DNA from: Rossellomorea vietnamensis NBRC 101237
Lineage (GTDB): Bacteria > Bacillota > Bacilli > Bacillales > Bacillaceae_B
Assembly (NCBI RefSeq): GCF_001591825.1
Contig: NZ_BCVQ01000001.1
Location: 124,001-188,000 of the forward strand
Direction of reading: 5' to 3'
DNA: 64,000 nucleotides
The translations under genes were made by a program, and so were the position numbers. The notes below the pieces were generated by a model. The model saw nothing but the letters and a program-made list of their open reading frames with translations. It had not been told where the DNA came from and made no database searches. Of the stretch, positions 32,737 through 40,956 are shown one piece after another. The first letter of the stretch is position 1; every line of letters starts with the position of its first letter.

Positions 32737-32760
32737 GTAATGATTAGCAGGAATCATTAC
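32737..32760 (+). promoter_or_regulatory. Palindromic operator candidate over the transcription start
   Basis: GTAATGATT and AATCATTAC, 9-bp perfect arms around a 6-base spacer, immediately after the -10 and just before the ribosome site. The arms recall Fur/Zur-family half-sites (TAATGAT...ATCATTA) but the spacer is longer than the family norm, so the repressor is unknown. Confidence 0.55.
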
Positions 32761-32772
32761 TGGAGGTACAAG

Positions 32773-33639
32773 ATGAAACAACTCAAACAATCCGGCCTTG
32801 AAGCCGTTCTCATTATCATCGGGATCATTCTCGTCAGTGCCACATCCGGCCTGTTCACAACTCAGGCGTTTTCCCTCGTTACTTATGGAAAGGAATTGAT
32901 GGAGGTATGCAGGGAGCTAGTCGAGCCTCACCATCTGGTTTATACGAACCCGGTCTCGCATATCGAACGTCCGCTATTTCCCATCATCCTGAAAGCTTTC
33001 CTGAGCAGTGCACGTATCTTTTTCCTGGCACTCGGGTTGGCGTTAACATGTTCAATCCTGTTGATGATCCTCTATTTTTCCGTGGGGAAAAAGGTCCGGA
33101 AAGGAGTGGGAGGTGTCGCATTCTTTATCGCCTCGCTGCCGGATATTTTTGTAATTGGATTTCTTCAACTATCGGTCATCTGGTTCTTCAAACAATCTGG
33201 TATTCTGCTCCTCGATATCGCATCACTGGGTGAAAATCAGGTCATCCTGTTCCCGGCGATCACGCTCTCGATCTTGCCGACGTTCTTTTTTCTGGGATCG
33301 ATGGTGTCTTTTTTGAAGGAAGAAGAGGGGCTTCCTTATGTGGAGCTTGCCAAGGGGAAGGGTCTAGGCCGATTCCGGATCATGTTCATCCATATGATGC
33401 GGAATGTGCTCGTCAGTCTGACCTATCACGGCAAGCAGATCATCTGGATGATGCTGTCGAATCTATTAATCTTGGAATATTTATTCAATGTGTTCGGGGT
33501 CACGTCGTTTCTCTTTTCCTATAACACACCTGCGATCTTCGCGGTTACGTCGATCATGTTATTCGTTCCACTCTATCTCCTTTTAAAATTCATGCAGTTC
33601 GTGATCTCAAGAAAAATAGGAAGGGAGATGAGTCTATGA
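32773..33639 (+). CDS. ABC transporter permease, OppB/DppB-like
   Basis: 288 residues from ATG 32773 (TGGAGG). An N-terminal helix, an external segment of about 60 residues, then five helices of the BPD_transp_1 fold. The EAA-like loop is YVELAKGKGLGRFRIMFIHMMRN (EAA-x3-G equivalent: ELAKGKGLG). It is the OppB half of a peptide/nickel-type permease and overlaps the OppC half by four bases. No ATPase or binding protein gene follows, which is unusual. Confidence 0.82.
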   Translation: MKQLKQSGLEAVLIIIGIILVSATSGLFTTQAFSLVTYGKELMEVCRELVEPHHLVYTNPVSHIERPLFPIILKAFLSSARIFFLALGLALTCSILLMILYFSVGKKVRKGVGGVAFFIASLPDIFVIGFLQLSVIWFFKQSGILLLDIASLGENQVILFPAITLSILPTFFFLGSMVSFLKEEEGLPYVELAKGKGLGRFRIMFIHMMRNVLVSLTYHGKQIIWMMLSNLLILEYLFNVFGVTSFLFSYNTPAIFAVTSIMLFVPLYLLLKFMQFVISRKIGREMSL

Positions 33640-34646
33640 GAAAGTGGAATCGGCATCACATCACCATCAGCATCTGTTTATTGTTCATCGTCGTGCTCGT
33701 CGGGTGGAGTATGATTTTTAATCTGACCGATGCCAAAATTCCGAATACATATATCCTCTATGATGATGAGGCAAATATCATCGGGGATGCCCCTTTCCCT
33801 CCTTCAGCCGACTTTCCGTTTGGCACGGACCGGGAAGGAGACCACCTGTTTTACAAAGTATTGGAGGGGGCGCAGTATACCATTGGCGCCGCCATCCTGA
33901 TTTCCCTTATCAGTTTCATCCTATCCTTTGCCATCGGGGTGCTGGGAGGGTTTACAAAATCCCGGGGGAAGAAGTGGACGCAATCGATGTTCACGTCCTT
34001 TTATTTCATCCCGCAATCGATCATCGCCTTCAATATGCTTTACCCCTTGCTATGGGAACCGATGCAAGGGTTCGAAACGAGTTTCACCGAACGGGTCATT
34101 TGGCAGTCCATCGCCCTGGCTGTGATCATGGCTCCAACAACGGCAATTCTCTTATCAAACGAAACACGTCAGATTCTCGACAAAGAGTTCGTGACCTGTG
34201 CGCGGGTCCTTGGGGGAAGCAAGACTTTCCTGTTCAAGAACCATGTGCTTCCACACTTGAAACCGCGGCTCTTTATCATTTTTCCGAAAATCATGATCCA
34301 GGCGCTTCTCATCATCGCCCACCTCGGATTCTTCGACCTATTCTTCGGTGGGACCGATGTGTGCTACGGCCCCATGTGCCCGCCGCCGCAACCCTTCGTC
34401 CAGGAATGGGCGAGCATCATGTCCATGAGCTATGTCGAATTGACCAACGCCTGGTGGATCTTTATGATCCCGATGTTCTTCTTCGCCCTGACCATTCTTT
34501 CCTTAACAGGGATTGCGCGAGGGCTTGAGGGGTTGTTGGAGGAGGATGAGGTGAAGTCGGGTTCGGTTGAAAAGAAGAAGGATGGGCGCAAGGAGAACGG
34601 TCTTTTAATGGAAAGTGATTTTAGATTGGTGGATCGGGAGTTGTGA
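33636..34646 (+). CDS. ABC transporter permease, OppC/DppC-like
   Basis: 336 residues. The N-terminal region has the OppC-type FPFGTDREGDHLFYKVLEGA, a mark of this subfamily (FGTDxxGRD), followed by BPD_transp_1 helices and the EAA-like loop EFVTCARVLGGSKTFLFKNHVLPHL. It carries a Cys-containing external loop (GTDVCYGPMCPPPQPF) not usual in the family. A charged C-terminal tail of about 40 residues follows. It forms a heterodimer with the preceding permease. Confidence 0.83.
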   Translation: MRKWNRHHITISICLLFIVVLVGWSMIFNLTDAKIPNTYILYDDEANIIGDAPFPPSADFPFGTDREGDHLFYKVLEGAQYTIGAAILISLISFILSFAIGVLGGFTKSRGKKWTQSMFTSFYFIPQSIIAFNMLYPLLWEPMQGFETSFTERVIWQSIALAVIMAPTTAILLSNETRQILDKEFVTCARVLGGSKTFLFKNHVLPHLKPRLFIIFPKIMIQALLIIAHLGFFDLFFGGTDVCYGPMCPPPQPFVQEWASIMSMSYVELTNAWWIFMIPMFFFALTILSLTGIARGLEGLLEEDEVKSGSVEKKKDGRKENGLLMESDFRLVDREL

Positions 34647-34686
34647 AATACATCTCTTATAACCTTACTGGATACGGGGGGATAAA

Positions 34687-35622
34687 ATGAAAAGGACGTA
34701 CTCTCTAATCTTACTAATGTTATGTCTACTCTTGGCCTCTTGTTCTTCTGAGAAGGAGAAAACGTTCGTAGAAGACGAAGCGACTAAGGTAGTAGCATTT
34801 GATCCGATACAAGTGAAGGGTCTGAATGCAACCTTGGAGTCTTATAAAATGACGTACATGAGTGAAGGGGAAGAAGCCGTAGCATATGTGACACTACCAG
34901 AAAAAGAAGGATCTTATCCGGTTAACCTTAGTTTACACGGCGGTTTTCCGGCGTCAAAAGACTTGTCCCATGTATCAGATATGATGGGGGTAACCTTCGA
35001 TAAGAATATGGTTCTCTATTCCGCATCCCCTGGCTTGATCAGTCTCGTGCCTTTATACAGGGGATACGGGGAAAGCGCTGGGACCGTTCCCGGATTGAAT
35101 GGGGCCACTCTTGACACGAGCCATGCCATCGATGCCTTAACCTCGTACCTAGAGAAAAACGAGAAGAGAAAGAGGACGGGGAACGTGTTTGTATCCGGGA
35201 CATCGCTGGGTGGGGGAGTCGGACTGAAACTGGCCACGATCCGGGATGATATTGCCGATGTTATGGCCATAAGCCCGTATGTCGGTCTGGACCCGGTTTA
35301 TCCTTGGCTGTTAGAGAACTCGGAGAAGGATATTGGTTTTCTGGATATGTATCAAGATGCATACGGGGACTATGATCCGAAATCGGAGCAAACAAAGGAA
35401 GAGTCCATCAATGTTAAAAAAATCAATGTCCCTGTTCTGATTGTACAAGGAGACGCGGATCATCATACCGATTGGCATCCGGTAAAGAACTTTTATGATG
35501 AGTTGAAAAAAGAAAATGACAATACAACCTTTGAACTCATTCCAGATGGAAACCACGGCCTCATGAATAAGCAGGAGGAGTTGAATGCGATCACTGCGGC
35601 ATGGTTTAATGAACAGTTTTGA
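34687..35622 (+). CDS. Lipoprotein alpha/beta hydrolase (S9 prolyl oligopeptidase-like)
   Basis: 311 residues. Signal peptide with lipobox LLASC (Cys about 19). The alpha/beta hydrolase core has YPVNLSLHGGFP (oxyanion strand), nucleophile GTSLGGG, catalytic Asp in VLIVQGDADHHTDWHP and His in DGNHGLM. It should act outside the membrane on a peptide or ester. GGGGGG precedes ATG 34687. It follows the permease pair by 40 bp on the same strand, suggesting that its product feeds that transporter. Confidence 0.83.
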   Translation: MKRTYSLILLMLCLLLASCSSEKEKTFVEDEATKVVAFDPIQVKGLNATLESYKMTYMSEGEEAVAYVTLPEKEGSYPVNLSLHGGFPASKDLSHVSDMMGVTFDKNMVLYSASPGLISLVPLYRGYGESAGTVPGLNGATLDTSHAIDALTSYLEKNEKRKRTGNVFVSGTSLGGGVGLKLATIRDDIADVMAISPYVGLDPVYPWLLENSEKDIGFLDMYQDAYGDYDPKSEQTKEESINVKKINVPVLIVQGDADHHTDWHPVKNFYDELKKENDNTTFELIPDGNHGLMNKQEELNAITAAWFNEQF

Positions 35623-35738
35623 TGATGGCCAGGAAGTGGATGATGGATTAACAATAATCTCCTAACCCGTCACACCCAACTTTCTGCTATATTTATAGTA
35701 CAATGATGGAAAACGGTTAAGGGTAGGGGAGATGGATC

Positions 35739-36146
35739 ATGACATTGAAAAAGATGAAAAGCATCCTGTTCATGTTGCTCGGGTTCATAGCCCTAGTGTG
35801 CGGGGTTGCCGGAACAGTCCTGCCCGTTCTGCCGGGTGGCCCGTTTTACTTGCTGGCGGTTTACTTCTTTTCCAAGAGCTCGAAGCGCGTGGATGCCTGG
35901 TTTAAAAACACGTACATCTACAAAAAATACGTGGTTCCCTTTCTAGAAAAAAAGGGAATGACCCTGAAAGAAAAAATCAAAATCAATATGACCGCAGACT
36001 TCTTTATTTTGCTTTCCGTCCTGTACGTCGACATTCTCCTTGTCCGGATCATCCTCATCGGACTCGCATTATATAAACATTATTATTTTATCAAGAAGAT
36101 CAAGACGATCCCTCCTCAGTCATATCAAGTGGAGGAGAGCCAGTGA
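35739..36146 (+). CDS. YbaN/DUF454 family membrane protein
   Basis: 135 residues. The family signature VCGVAGTVLPVLPGGPFYLL is at residues 20-40, followed by the SKSSKRVDAWFKNTYIYKKYV basic stretch and two more hydrophobic segments. Inner membrane protein of unknown role. GTAGGGGAG precedes the ATG. Confidence 0.85.
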   Translation: MTLKKMKSILFMLLGFIALVCGVAGTVLPVLPGGPFYLLAVYFFSKSSKRVDAWFKNTYIYKKYVVPFLEKKGMTLKEKIKINMTADFFILLSVLYVDILLVRIILIGLALYKHYYFIKKIKTIPPQSYQVEESQ

Positions 36147-36164
36147 TCTGCGGGCTTAGTCAAA

Positions 36165-36344
36165 ATGAAAAGATATCAATTAAAACGTGATTTCAGGGGA
36201 GTCAAAAAAGGCTCTTGTTTCTATCTGGTCGTTGAATCCGAATATATCGGCATCAAGGAATATGTCGTACGAACGCAGGATTTCTCAAGGAGACTGATCA
36301 TCTCTGAGAGGGAGATGGAGAAGTATTTTAGAAGGATGATATAA
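36165..36344 (+). CDS. Small basic protein, unknown
   Basis: 59 residues, reading MKRYQLKRDFRGVKKGSCF, then a beta-rich middle (YLVVESEYIGIKEYVVR) and a Lys/Arg-rich end (EKYFRRMI). The length, clean frame and position 18 bp after the DUF454 gene suggest a real gene, but the ribosome site is weak (GCGGGC). No homologue recognised. Confidence 0.5.
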   Translation: MKRYQLKRDFRGVKKGSCFYLVVESEYIGIKEYVVRTQDFSRRLIISEREMEKYFRRMI

Positions 36345-36483
36345 AGGGCCCGTCGAATGTGACGAGGCTTTTTTTGTTGTCCAAAAAATTAAGTTGGAGG
36401 AGTCTGAGGATGCCTCTATGAAATATATATATTGCGTAACGACATATATATGTTACTATAAACTTAAAAGATGTTGGATGAAT

Positions 36484-36669
36484 ATGGAAAACAGGGGTAG
36501 AGCTTTCCCGTGTTGAAAAAATTCGACCCAACAGCAGCTGGCAAACCAAATGGGAGTCACCATGCAGACGATCATCCTGATTGAGAAAGGTTCATACAAT
36601 CTACCATTGAATTTATTTCTGGAAATCTGTTATGCCGTCGGGAAGACGCTGGATGAAGTGTTTGGATAG
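36484..36669 (+). pseudogene. Decayed small XRE-type HTH repressor
   Basis: From 36517 the frame reads KNSTQQQLANQMGVTMQTI, then ILIEKGSYN ... LEICYAVGKTLDEVFG, a complete set of XRE helices 2-5. Upstream, ATG 36484 reads MENRGRAFPC and a TGA at 36514. Removing one G from GGGG (36494-36497) and adding one A to the A run (36516-36521) would give MENRVELSRVEKNSTQQQL, the normal start of this family. It sits just before a membrane protein gene, the usual arrangement for such regulators. Probably inactive as given. Confidence 0.75.
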
Positions 36670-36687
36670 GTAAGGGGGAGAAGTAAG

Positions 36688-37107
36688 TTGAAGAAAATTG
36701 CAGACGAGCGACTAAAACTACAAAACTTAAAAAATATTAGAGTACTGTTCCTGTTTCAGAACGCAGGCATCATCGGGATTCTTGCCTATGACTTTATCAC
36801 ATCGGGACTGGACGGGATGACGGATAATCCTCTTTGGTTTCTGTTTATCATGACGACTGTGGTTTCAGCTTATTTGTCCATGAGCATCAGTGTGGATCAT
36901 GAAGAAGAGAGGCAGCCTCCTAAGAAGAGTTTGTTGATGGCCGTAGTGGTCGTGACCATCTTATCCGTTATATTGGGGATCTTCGCCTCTTTACCGGAAG
37001 GGTCCGATATGAGAGATGGATTAATCGTTGGAGGGGTTGTTTTTTTATGCGGGTTGATCCCCGCCATCTATGTGTATACCATCAGGGAAAAAAGGAATGA
37101 CGAATAG
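36688..37107 (+). CDS. Four-helix membrane protein, likely partner of the XRE gene
   Basis: 139 residues from TTG 36688 (GGGGAG upstream). Four hydrophobic segments (VLFLFQNAGIIGILAYDFI, PLWFLFIMTTVVSAYLSMSI, SLLMAVVVVTILSVILGIFA, LIVGGVVFLCGLIPAIYVYT) with a charged loop. Genes of this kind commonly follow small XRE repressors in Bacillus; function unknown. Its stop codon lies inside the start of a perfect 36-bp palindrome. Confidence 0.7.
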   Translation: MKKIADERLKLQNLKNIRVLFLFQNAGIIGILAYDFITSGLDGMTDNPLWFLFIMTTVVSAYLSMSISVDHEEERQPPKKSLLMAVVVVTILSVILGIFASLPEGSDMRDGLIVGGVVFLCGLIPAIYVYTIREKRNDE

Positions 37108-37141
37108 GAAGGTCCGTCCCTCATGAGGGACGGACCTTCCT
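37106..37141. repeat. Perfect 36-bp palindrome of the GGTCCGTCCCT family
   Basis: AGGAAGGTCCGTCCCTCA and its exact complement with no spacer; the first two bases belong to the stop codon of the preceding gene. No T-run follows. Confidence 0.85.
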
Positions 37142-37193
37142 CATAAGGGGTTGATTTATTTTCCAGCATCTGCTAAAGTGTATCTATATTGTA

Positions 37194-37253
37194 TTGCAAC
37201 ATAGTTCTGATCTGAATTTTTTTTAGATAACTATCTTGCTTTGCAATGTAGTT
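37194..37253. promoter_or_regulatory. Direct repeats upstream of the PadR gene
   Basis: TTGCAACATAGTT (37194-37206) and TTGCAATGTAGTT (37241-37253), 11 of 13 identical, 47 bp apart, just upstream of the PadR start. PadR regulators often bind their own promoter, so these are candidate operators. Confidence 0.4.
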
Positions 37254-37277
37254 GGGTTGTGTAGAGGGGGAACGAAG

Positions 37278-37601
37278 GTGTCATCCAGTCAGTTATTGAA
37301 GGGGATCCTGGAGGGGTGCCTGCTTTCCATCATTTCAAAAGGTGAAGTGTATGGATATGAAATGATGGAGAAGCTTGCGGCCAATGGATTCAAAATGGTC
37401 AAAGAAGGAAGCATTTATCCGTTGCTCCTTCGGATGAAAAAAGAAGGGCTCGTGACAGCCTGTCAGAAAGAAATGCCTTCCGGAGGTCCGAAACGGAAAT
37501 ATTACTATATCACTCCAAAAGGAAAAGAAGAGTTGGAGGATTTTAAACTAAGATGGAGAGAAGTCTCTGAGAGTGTAAATCAATTATTGGAGGAGGAGTA
37601 A
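37278..37601 (+). CDS. PadR family transcriptional regulator
   Basis: 107 residues from GTG 37278 (GGGGG upstream). Short PadR type: winged helix GILEGCLLSIISKGEVYGYEMMEKL, KEGSIYPLLLRMKKEGLV and wing GPKRKYYYITPKGKEEL, with a C-terminal dimerisation helix. It is followed after 2 bp by a HAAS-domain membrane protein, the usual operon pairing for this branch. Confidence 0.92.
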   Translation: MSSSQLLKGILEGCLLSIISKGEVYGYEMMEKLAANGFKMVKEGSIYPLLLRMKKEGLVTACQKEMPSGGPKRKYYYITPKGKEELEDFKLRWREVSESVNQLLEEE

Positions 37602-37603
37602 GC

Positions 37604-38374
37604 ATGTCATTATCGAAAGAGAGCGAAGACTTTCTGGGGAATTTGAGAATCTATCTGATGTCTAGCGGGAAGAACGAACAAGAAGTAGATGAGATCGTGG
37701 GGGAACTGGAGGATCATTTGGTTGAAACGGAGAAAAGGGGAAAGAGCGTATCAGAGGTTACCGGTTTGACACCCCGGCAGTACATGAATCAAATTTCCGC
37801 AGAGATGCCCATCGATTACAAGAGTATCTTCGAGTATATCGTGATGGTATTAGTGAGCGCTTTCTCTTTTATCGTATTGAGTGACGCCTTAAGCGGGGAC
37901 CTGACCTATTCGTTATTTGAATTAATCGGTTATCCACTTGTCATGATTGGGTTTTTATTCTGTACCTCAGTGGTGTTTAAATATGTTTCAAGCCATCCGG
38001 TGTCAAAAGCAAGAGAATGGACACTATTTTCGATTCTTGGAGGAGTTCCCATCTTATTGTTCATGGGATTGTTATTTCTTGGACAGAACGTCGAGGCACC
38101 TACCGTTGTAATGGAAGGAATCGGAAGGCTATTTGCGCTCATTCTTGCCTTCGCGGCCATCATTGCCGTGTCTCTGTGGTCAAAAACGTGGATCATGATC
38201 ATCCTGGCAATCCTTGTGAATGGACCGCAACTACTCATTCAACAAAGCTCCTTTCCAGAAGAAACGAAACTGATATTGACAGGTCTTTCCCTTCCCGTTT
38301 TTGTCGGTGGATACTTTTTGCTTCTTTTCGTCAAAGAAAGGAAGAAAGAAAAACATGCAGGGCCAGTGACATAA
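37604..38374 (+). CDS. HAAS-domain (DUF1129-like) membrane protein
   Basis: 256 residues. The N-terminal helical HAAS domain (EDFLGNLRIYLMSSGKNEQE, then ELEDHLVETEKRGKSVSEV) is followed by six hydrophobic segments from about residue 80. Partner of the PadR regulator; such proteins are thought to be membrane stress or transport related, without a settled role. AGGAGGAG precedes the ATG. Confidence 0.85.
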   Translation: MSLSKESEDFLGNLRIYLMSSGKNEQEVDEIVGELEDHLVETEKRGKSVSEVTGLTPRQYMNQISAEMPIDYKSIFEYIVMVLVSAFSFIVLSDALSGDLTYSLFELIGYPLVMIGFLFCTSVVFKYVSSHPVSKAREWTLFSILGGVPILLFMGLLFLGQNVEAPTVVMEGIGRLFALILAFAAIIAVSLWSKTWIMIILAILVNGPQLLIQQSSFPEETKLILTGLSLPVFVGGYFLLLFVKERKKEKHAGPVT

Positions 38375-38385
38375 TGGAAAAGCTT

Positions 38386-38415
38386 GAAGGACGATCCGTT
38401 TGGGGAGCGTCCTTC
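38386..38415 (+). terminator. Terminator after the PadR/HAAS operon
   Basis: GAAGGACG / CGTCCTTC hairpin followed by TTTA. Confidence 0.7.
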
Positions 38416-38535
38416 TTTACATTCTCCAGGAAAGATAGGAGAAAATCCTGTCATAGAGGTATCACAAAAAGGAATTCGCCTCAAGAAGGGAGTATATATA
38501 GAAAAGGAACAGAACGTAAAAGGACGTGTTAGCAC

Positions 38536-39186
38536 ATGATGAAATGGTCACTGCCCCTCCTAATTGGAGTCATGTCAGTACTTTATTTATTCATCCCATC
38601 CGATCCATTACCCGTGAAAGTGATCTTTAAGCTTATCCCCATGTTTCTCATTATCGTCTTCGCCTTCCGGCAGTTATCTTTCAACCCGGCACCGGCACTG
38701 CGTTTCATCCTCTTTGGCCTCTTCTTTTGCACGCTTGGAGATGCGTTCATTGCGGTTTCATTTATAGCAGGCCTCGGGGCGTTTCTCGTCGGACATCTTT
38801 TCTACTTGTGTGGCTTTATGGCATTATCCCGGATGAACAAGTGGCGACTTGCAGCTGCCCTCCCGATTGCACTGTATTCGTTCATATTCGGACAGCAACT
38901 GATTTCAGCACTCCGAACAGATGGGGATACAGATCTCGTCATACCGGTCATTGTCTACATGCTCGTCATTTCCATGATGGCAATATCTGCGATCCTGACC
39001 GGAAACAAGTGGGCCATTGCCGGGAGTCTCCTGTTCGTTCTATCTGATTCTATTTTGTCGTGGAATATGTTCGTATCAGAGATCCCTTTTTCAGCCGTCT
39101 TCATCATGACCACCTACTACTCTGCGCAGTTCCTGATTGCGTGTAGTCTCTCATCCCTGCAACAACCAAAAGAAACAATTGTGTGA
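38536..39186 (+). CDS. YhhN/TMEM86 family membrane protein (lysoplasmalogenase-like)
   Basis: 216 residues with about eight hydrophobic segments. The family pattern is visible: LFGLFFCTLGDAFIAV with the Asp of helix 3, FLVGHLFYLCGF, and LFVLSDSILSWNMF near the end (two conserved Asp). Animal TMEM86 cleaves lysoplasmalogens; bacterial substrates are unproven. Confidence 0.85.
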   Translation: MMKWSLPLLIGVMSVLYLFIPSDPLPVKVIFKLIPMFLIIVFAFRQLSFNPAPALRFILFGLFFCTLGDAFIAVSFIAGLGAFLVGHLFYLCGFMALSRMNKWRLAAALPIALYSFIFGQQLISALRTDGDTDLVIPVIVYMLVISMMAISAILTGNKWAIAGSLLFVLSDSILSWNMFVSEIPFSAVFIMTTYYSAQFLIACSLSSLQQPKETIV

Positions 39187-39312
39187 TCTGGAATGTTCTG
39201 TAATAATAAAAGCGGGCACTGCCCGGTGAAAGCCTGCCCGAGGAGACTCGACAGGTTTTATTTTTGGTTAAAAATGTAAAAAATAAAACTTTTATCATTT
39301 GAGTTACGTCTA

Positions 39313-39888
39313 ATGAATGATACATACAAAGCAGGTGAATTTTCTAAAATGGAAGAGCGGACAAAATCCGAGAAAGACCGGTTGCTTGAGGAAGCCATGA
39401 CCCAGTACGGAAATGATGTCTATTATGTGGTTTATTCCTATGTGAAAGAACATAGCCTGGCCGAGGATCTGACACAGGAGGTCTTCATCAAGTTTTATCA
39501 AAAGATGGATACCTTCAGGGAAGATTCCTCCCTGAAGACATGGATCATCTCTGTTGCCATCAACCATTGCAAGGATTATTTAAGGAGATGGGATACGAGG
39601 ATGATCAGTATCTCCAATAAGATCAACGACATGGTGAAAGGAAAGATGGGGGCACCGGAACAGACCGTGATCAAAAATGAGCAGAATTCAGAGTTAATAC
39701 AAAAAGTTTTGGGCCTGCCCGTTAAATACCGGGAAGTCATTTTCCTCTATTATTTTGAGGAAATGAAGCTTGCCGAAATCGGTGCGAGTCTCGACATCAA
39801 CACGAATACAGTGAAGACCCGGCTGACAAGAGGCAAGGCTCTGCTCGGTTCCACGATTGAACGAAGTGAGGTGTATAGGAATGGATGA
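39313..39888 (+). CDS. ECF-type RNA polymerase sigma factor
   Basis: 191 residues (ATG 39349 is a possible later start with AGGTGA upstream). Region 2 reads DLTQEVFIKFYQKMDTFRED and TWIISVAINHCKDYLRRW; region 4 reads PVKYREVIFLYYFEEM and EIGASLDINTNTVKTRLTRGK. The last codons overlap the next gene (ATGGATGA), a membrane protein that is the likely anti-sigma factor. Regulon unknown; ECF pairs of this kind usually control their own promoter. Confidence 0.9.
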   Translation: MNDTYKAGEFSKMEERTKSEKDRLLEEAMTQYGNDVYYVVYSYVKEHSLAEDLTQEVFIKFYQKMDTFREDSSLKTWIISVAINHCKDYLRRWDTRMISISNKINDMVKGKMGAPEQTVIKNEQNSELIQKVLGLPVKYREVIFLYYFEEMKLAEIGASLDINTNTVKTRLTRGKALLGSTIERSEVYRNG

Positions 39889-40519
39889 ATTGAAATCATT
39901 GCGCGGGTTGATGAAAGAAGAGACCTTCAAGGGACGTGGTTTTACCAATAAGATGAGAGAGAATATCTTGAATGAAGTCCATTCGAATCAGCCCAAATCG
40001 TTTTCTTTCCATAAAAAACCGATCCTGGCGCCTATCCTGTCTATGCTATTTTTCGCCGCCTGCCTTTCGATCTTTGTTTACTTCGGCGGAACCCAGCTTG
40101 GGATCATTGGGAACAATGCGAGTGCTCCGTTATATGAAGCAAGTGATCGGCCGGAATCCCTTGGGAAAGAGTTCAAGTTCATCACCAAAGTGCCTTTCAA
40201 CGTGAAAAATGTCAGCACGGAAGCGAAGGAAGGTCCATACGGAAACGCACAATTCGTCACTCTCATGGGTCCGGAAAAGCAGACGATCACGATGTCATTT
40301 CAACTTCTTGAGCCTGGTTTAGATCTGACTTTATCTGAAGAACCGGTGAAGGTCGGTACTTCTAAAGGAAGCTATTCTGAAACAGAGGGCCCTTTAAAGA
40401 TAAGTAGGCTGACATGGATGGAAGGCGAGGCGATATATGAAATGAAATACATGCCCGCAAGGTCCGGTATCACTCTCACGAAACAAGACATGATACAGAT
40501 GGCGGAGTCTTTCCGTTAA
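39881..40519 (+). CDS. Membrane anti-sigma factor candidate
   Basis: 212 residues from ATG 39881 (GAGGTG seven bases upstream). N-terminal cytosolic helical part of about 50 residues, one membrane helix (ILAPILSMLFFAACLSIFVYF), then an external beta-rich domain (EFKFITKVPFNVKNV ... GNAQFVTLMGP). No zinc-finger HxxxCxxC motif, unlike the second anti-sigma gene at 56424. Position and overlap with the sigma gene are the main evidence. Confidence 0.75.
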   Translation: MDELKSLRGLMKEETFKGRGFTNKMRENILNEVHSNQPKSFSFHKKPILAPILSMLFFAACLSIFVYFGGTQLGIIGNNASAPLYEASDRPESLGKEFKFITKVPFNVKNVSTEAKEGPYGNAQFVTLMGPEKQTITMSFQLLEPGLDLTLSEEPVKVGTSKGSYSETEGPLKISRLTWMEGEAIYEMKYMPARSGITLTKQDMIQMAESFR

Positions 40520-40522
40520 GGA

Positions 40523-40556
40523 AAAAGGATGATGGCTGCCTGCGCCATCATCCTTT
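40523..40556. terminator. Strong bidirectional terminator
   Basis: AAAAGGATGATGGC / GCCATCATCCTTTT between convergent genes. Confidence 0.9.
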
Positions 40557-40561
40557 TACTG

Positions 40562-40753
40562 TTAGTCACCGTAGACCACTTTCACGATTTTTCCGCTGCT
40601 GTCATATGTGACCCTTTTCCACTGACTGCCGCCATTCGCGCTTATATATAAGACAACTGTATAACTGCCCGATGTAGTCCGGGAGGCTACTTTCCAAGTG
40701 ACGCCACCTTGGCCACCGCCGTCTTCAATGACTTTCGTTCCGTCATTCATCAT
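40562..40753 (-). CDS. Small Gly/Ser-rich protein, unknown
   Basis: 63 residues from ATG 40753 (AAAAGGAG seven bases upstream). Beta-rich with no hydrophobic helix: IEDGGGQGGVTWKVASRTT, then SYTVVLYISANGGSQW and KRVTYDSSGKIVKVVYGD. Compact strands with turns. Family not recognised. The good ribosome site and terminator support a real gene. Confidence 0.55.
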   Translation of the reverse strand: MMNDGTKVIEDGGGQGGVTWKVASRTTSGSYTVVLYISANGGSQWKRVTYDSSGKIVKVVYGD

Positions 40754-40956
40754 AGATCAACTCCTTTTGTTAGTGATTACCATTAATACATGACTATTAT
40801 ACTGTAAATCTTCTTGTTGCCTCTTCTTTTTATACAGGGATGGGATGAGGAAATCGCCGGTATAGATCTGGATAGCTATCGAAATCGACTCGCGATATTA
40901 ATATTTTAATAAAAGTGTAGAGAGGATAGGTGAAATAAAGGATATTCGATAAGTTG

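Noticed and set aside
32737..32760. Calling the palindrome a Fur, PerR or Zur box
   Set aside because: Those boxes are 7-1-7 repeats; the spacer here is 6 bases, so only a general operator is supported.
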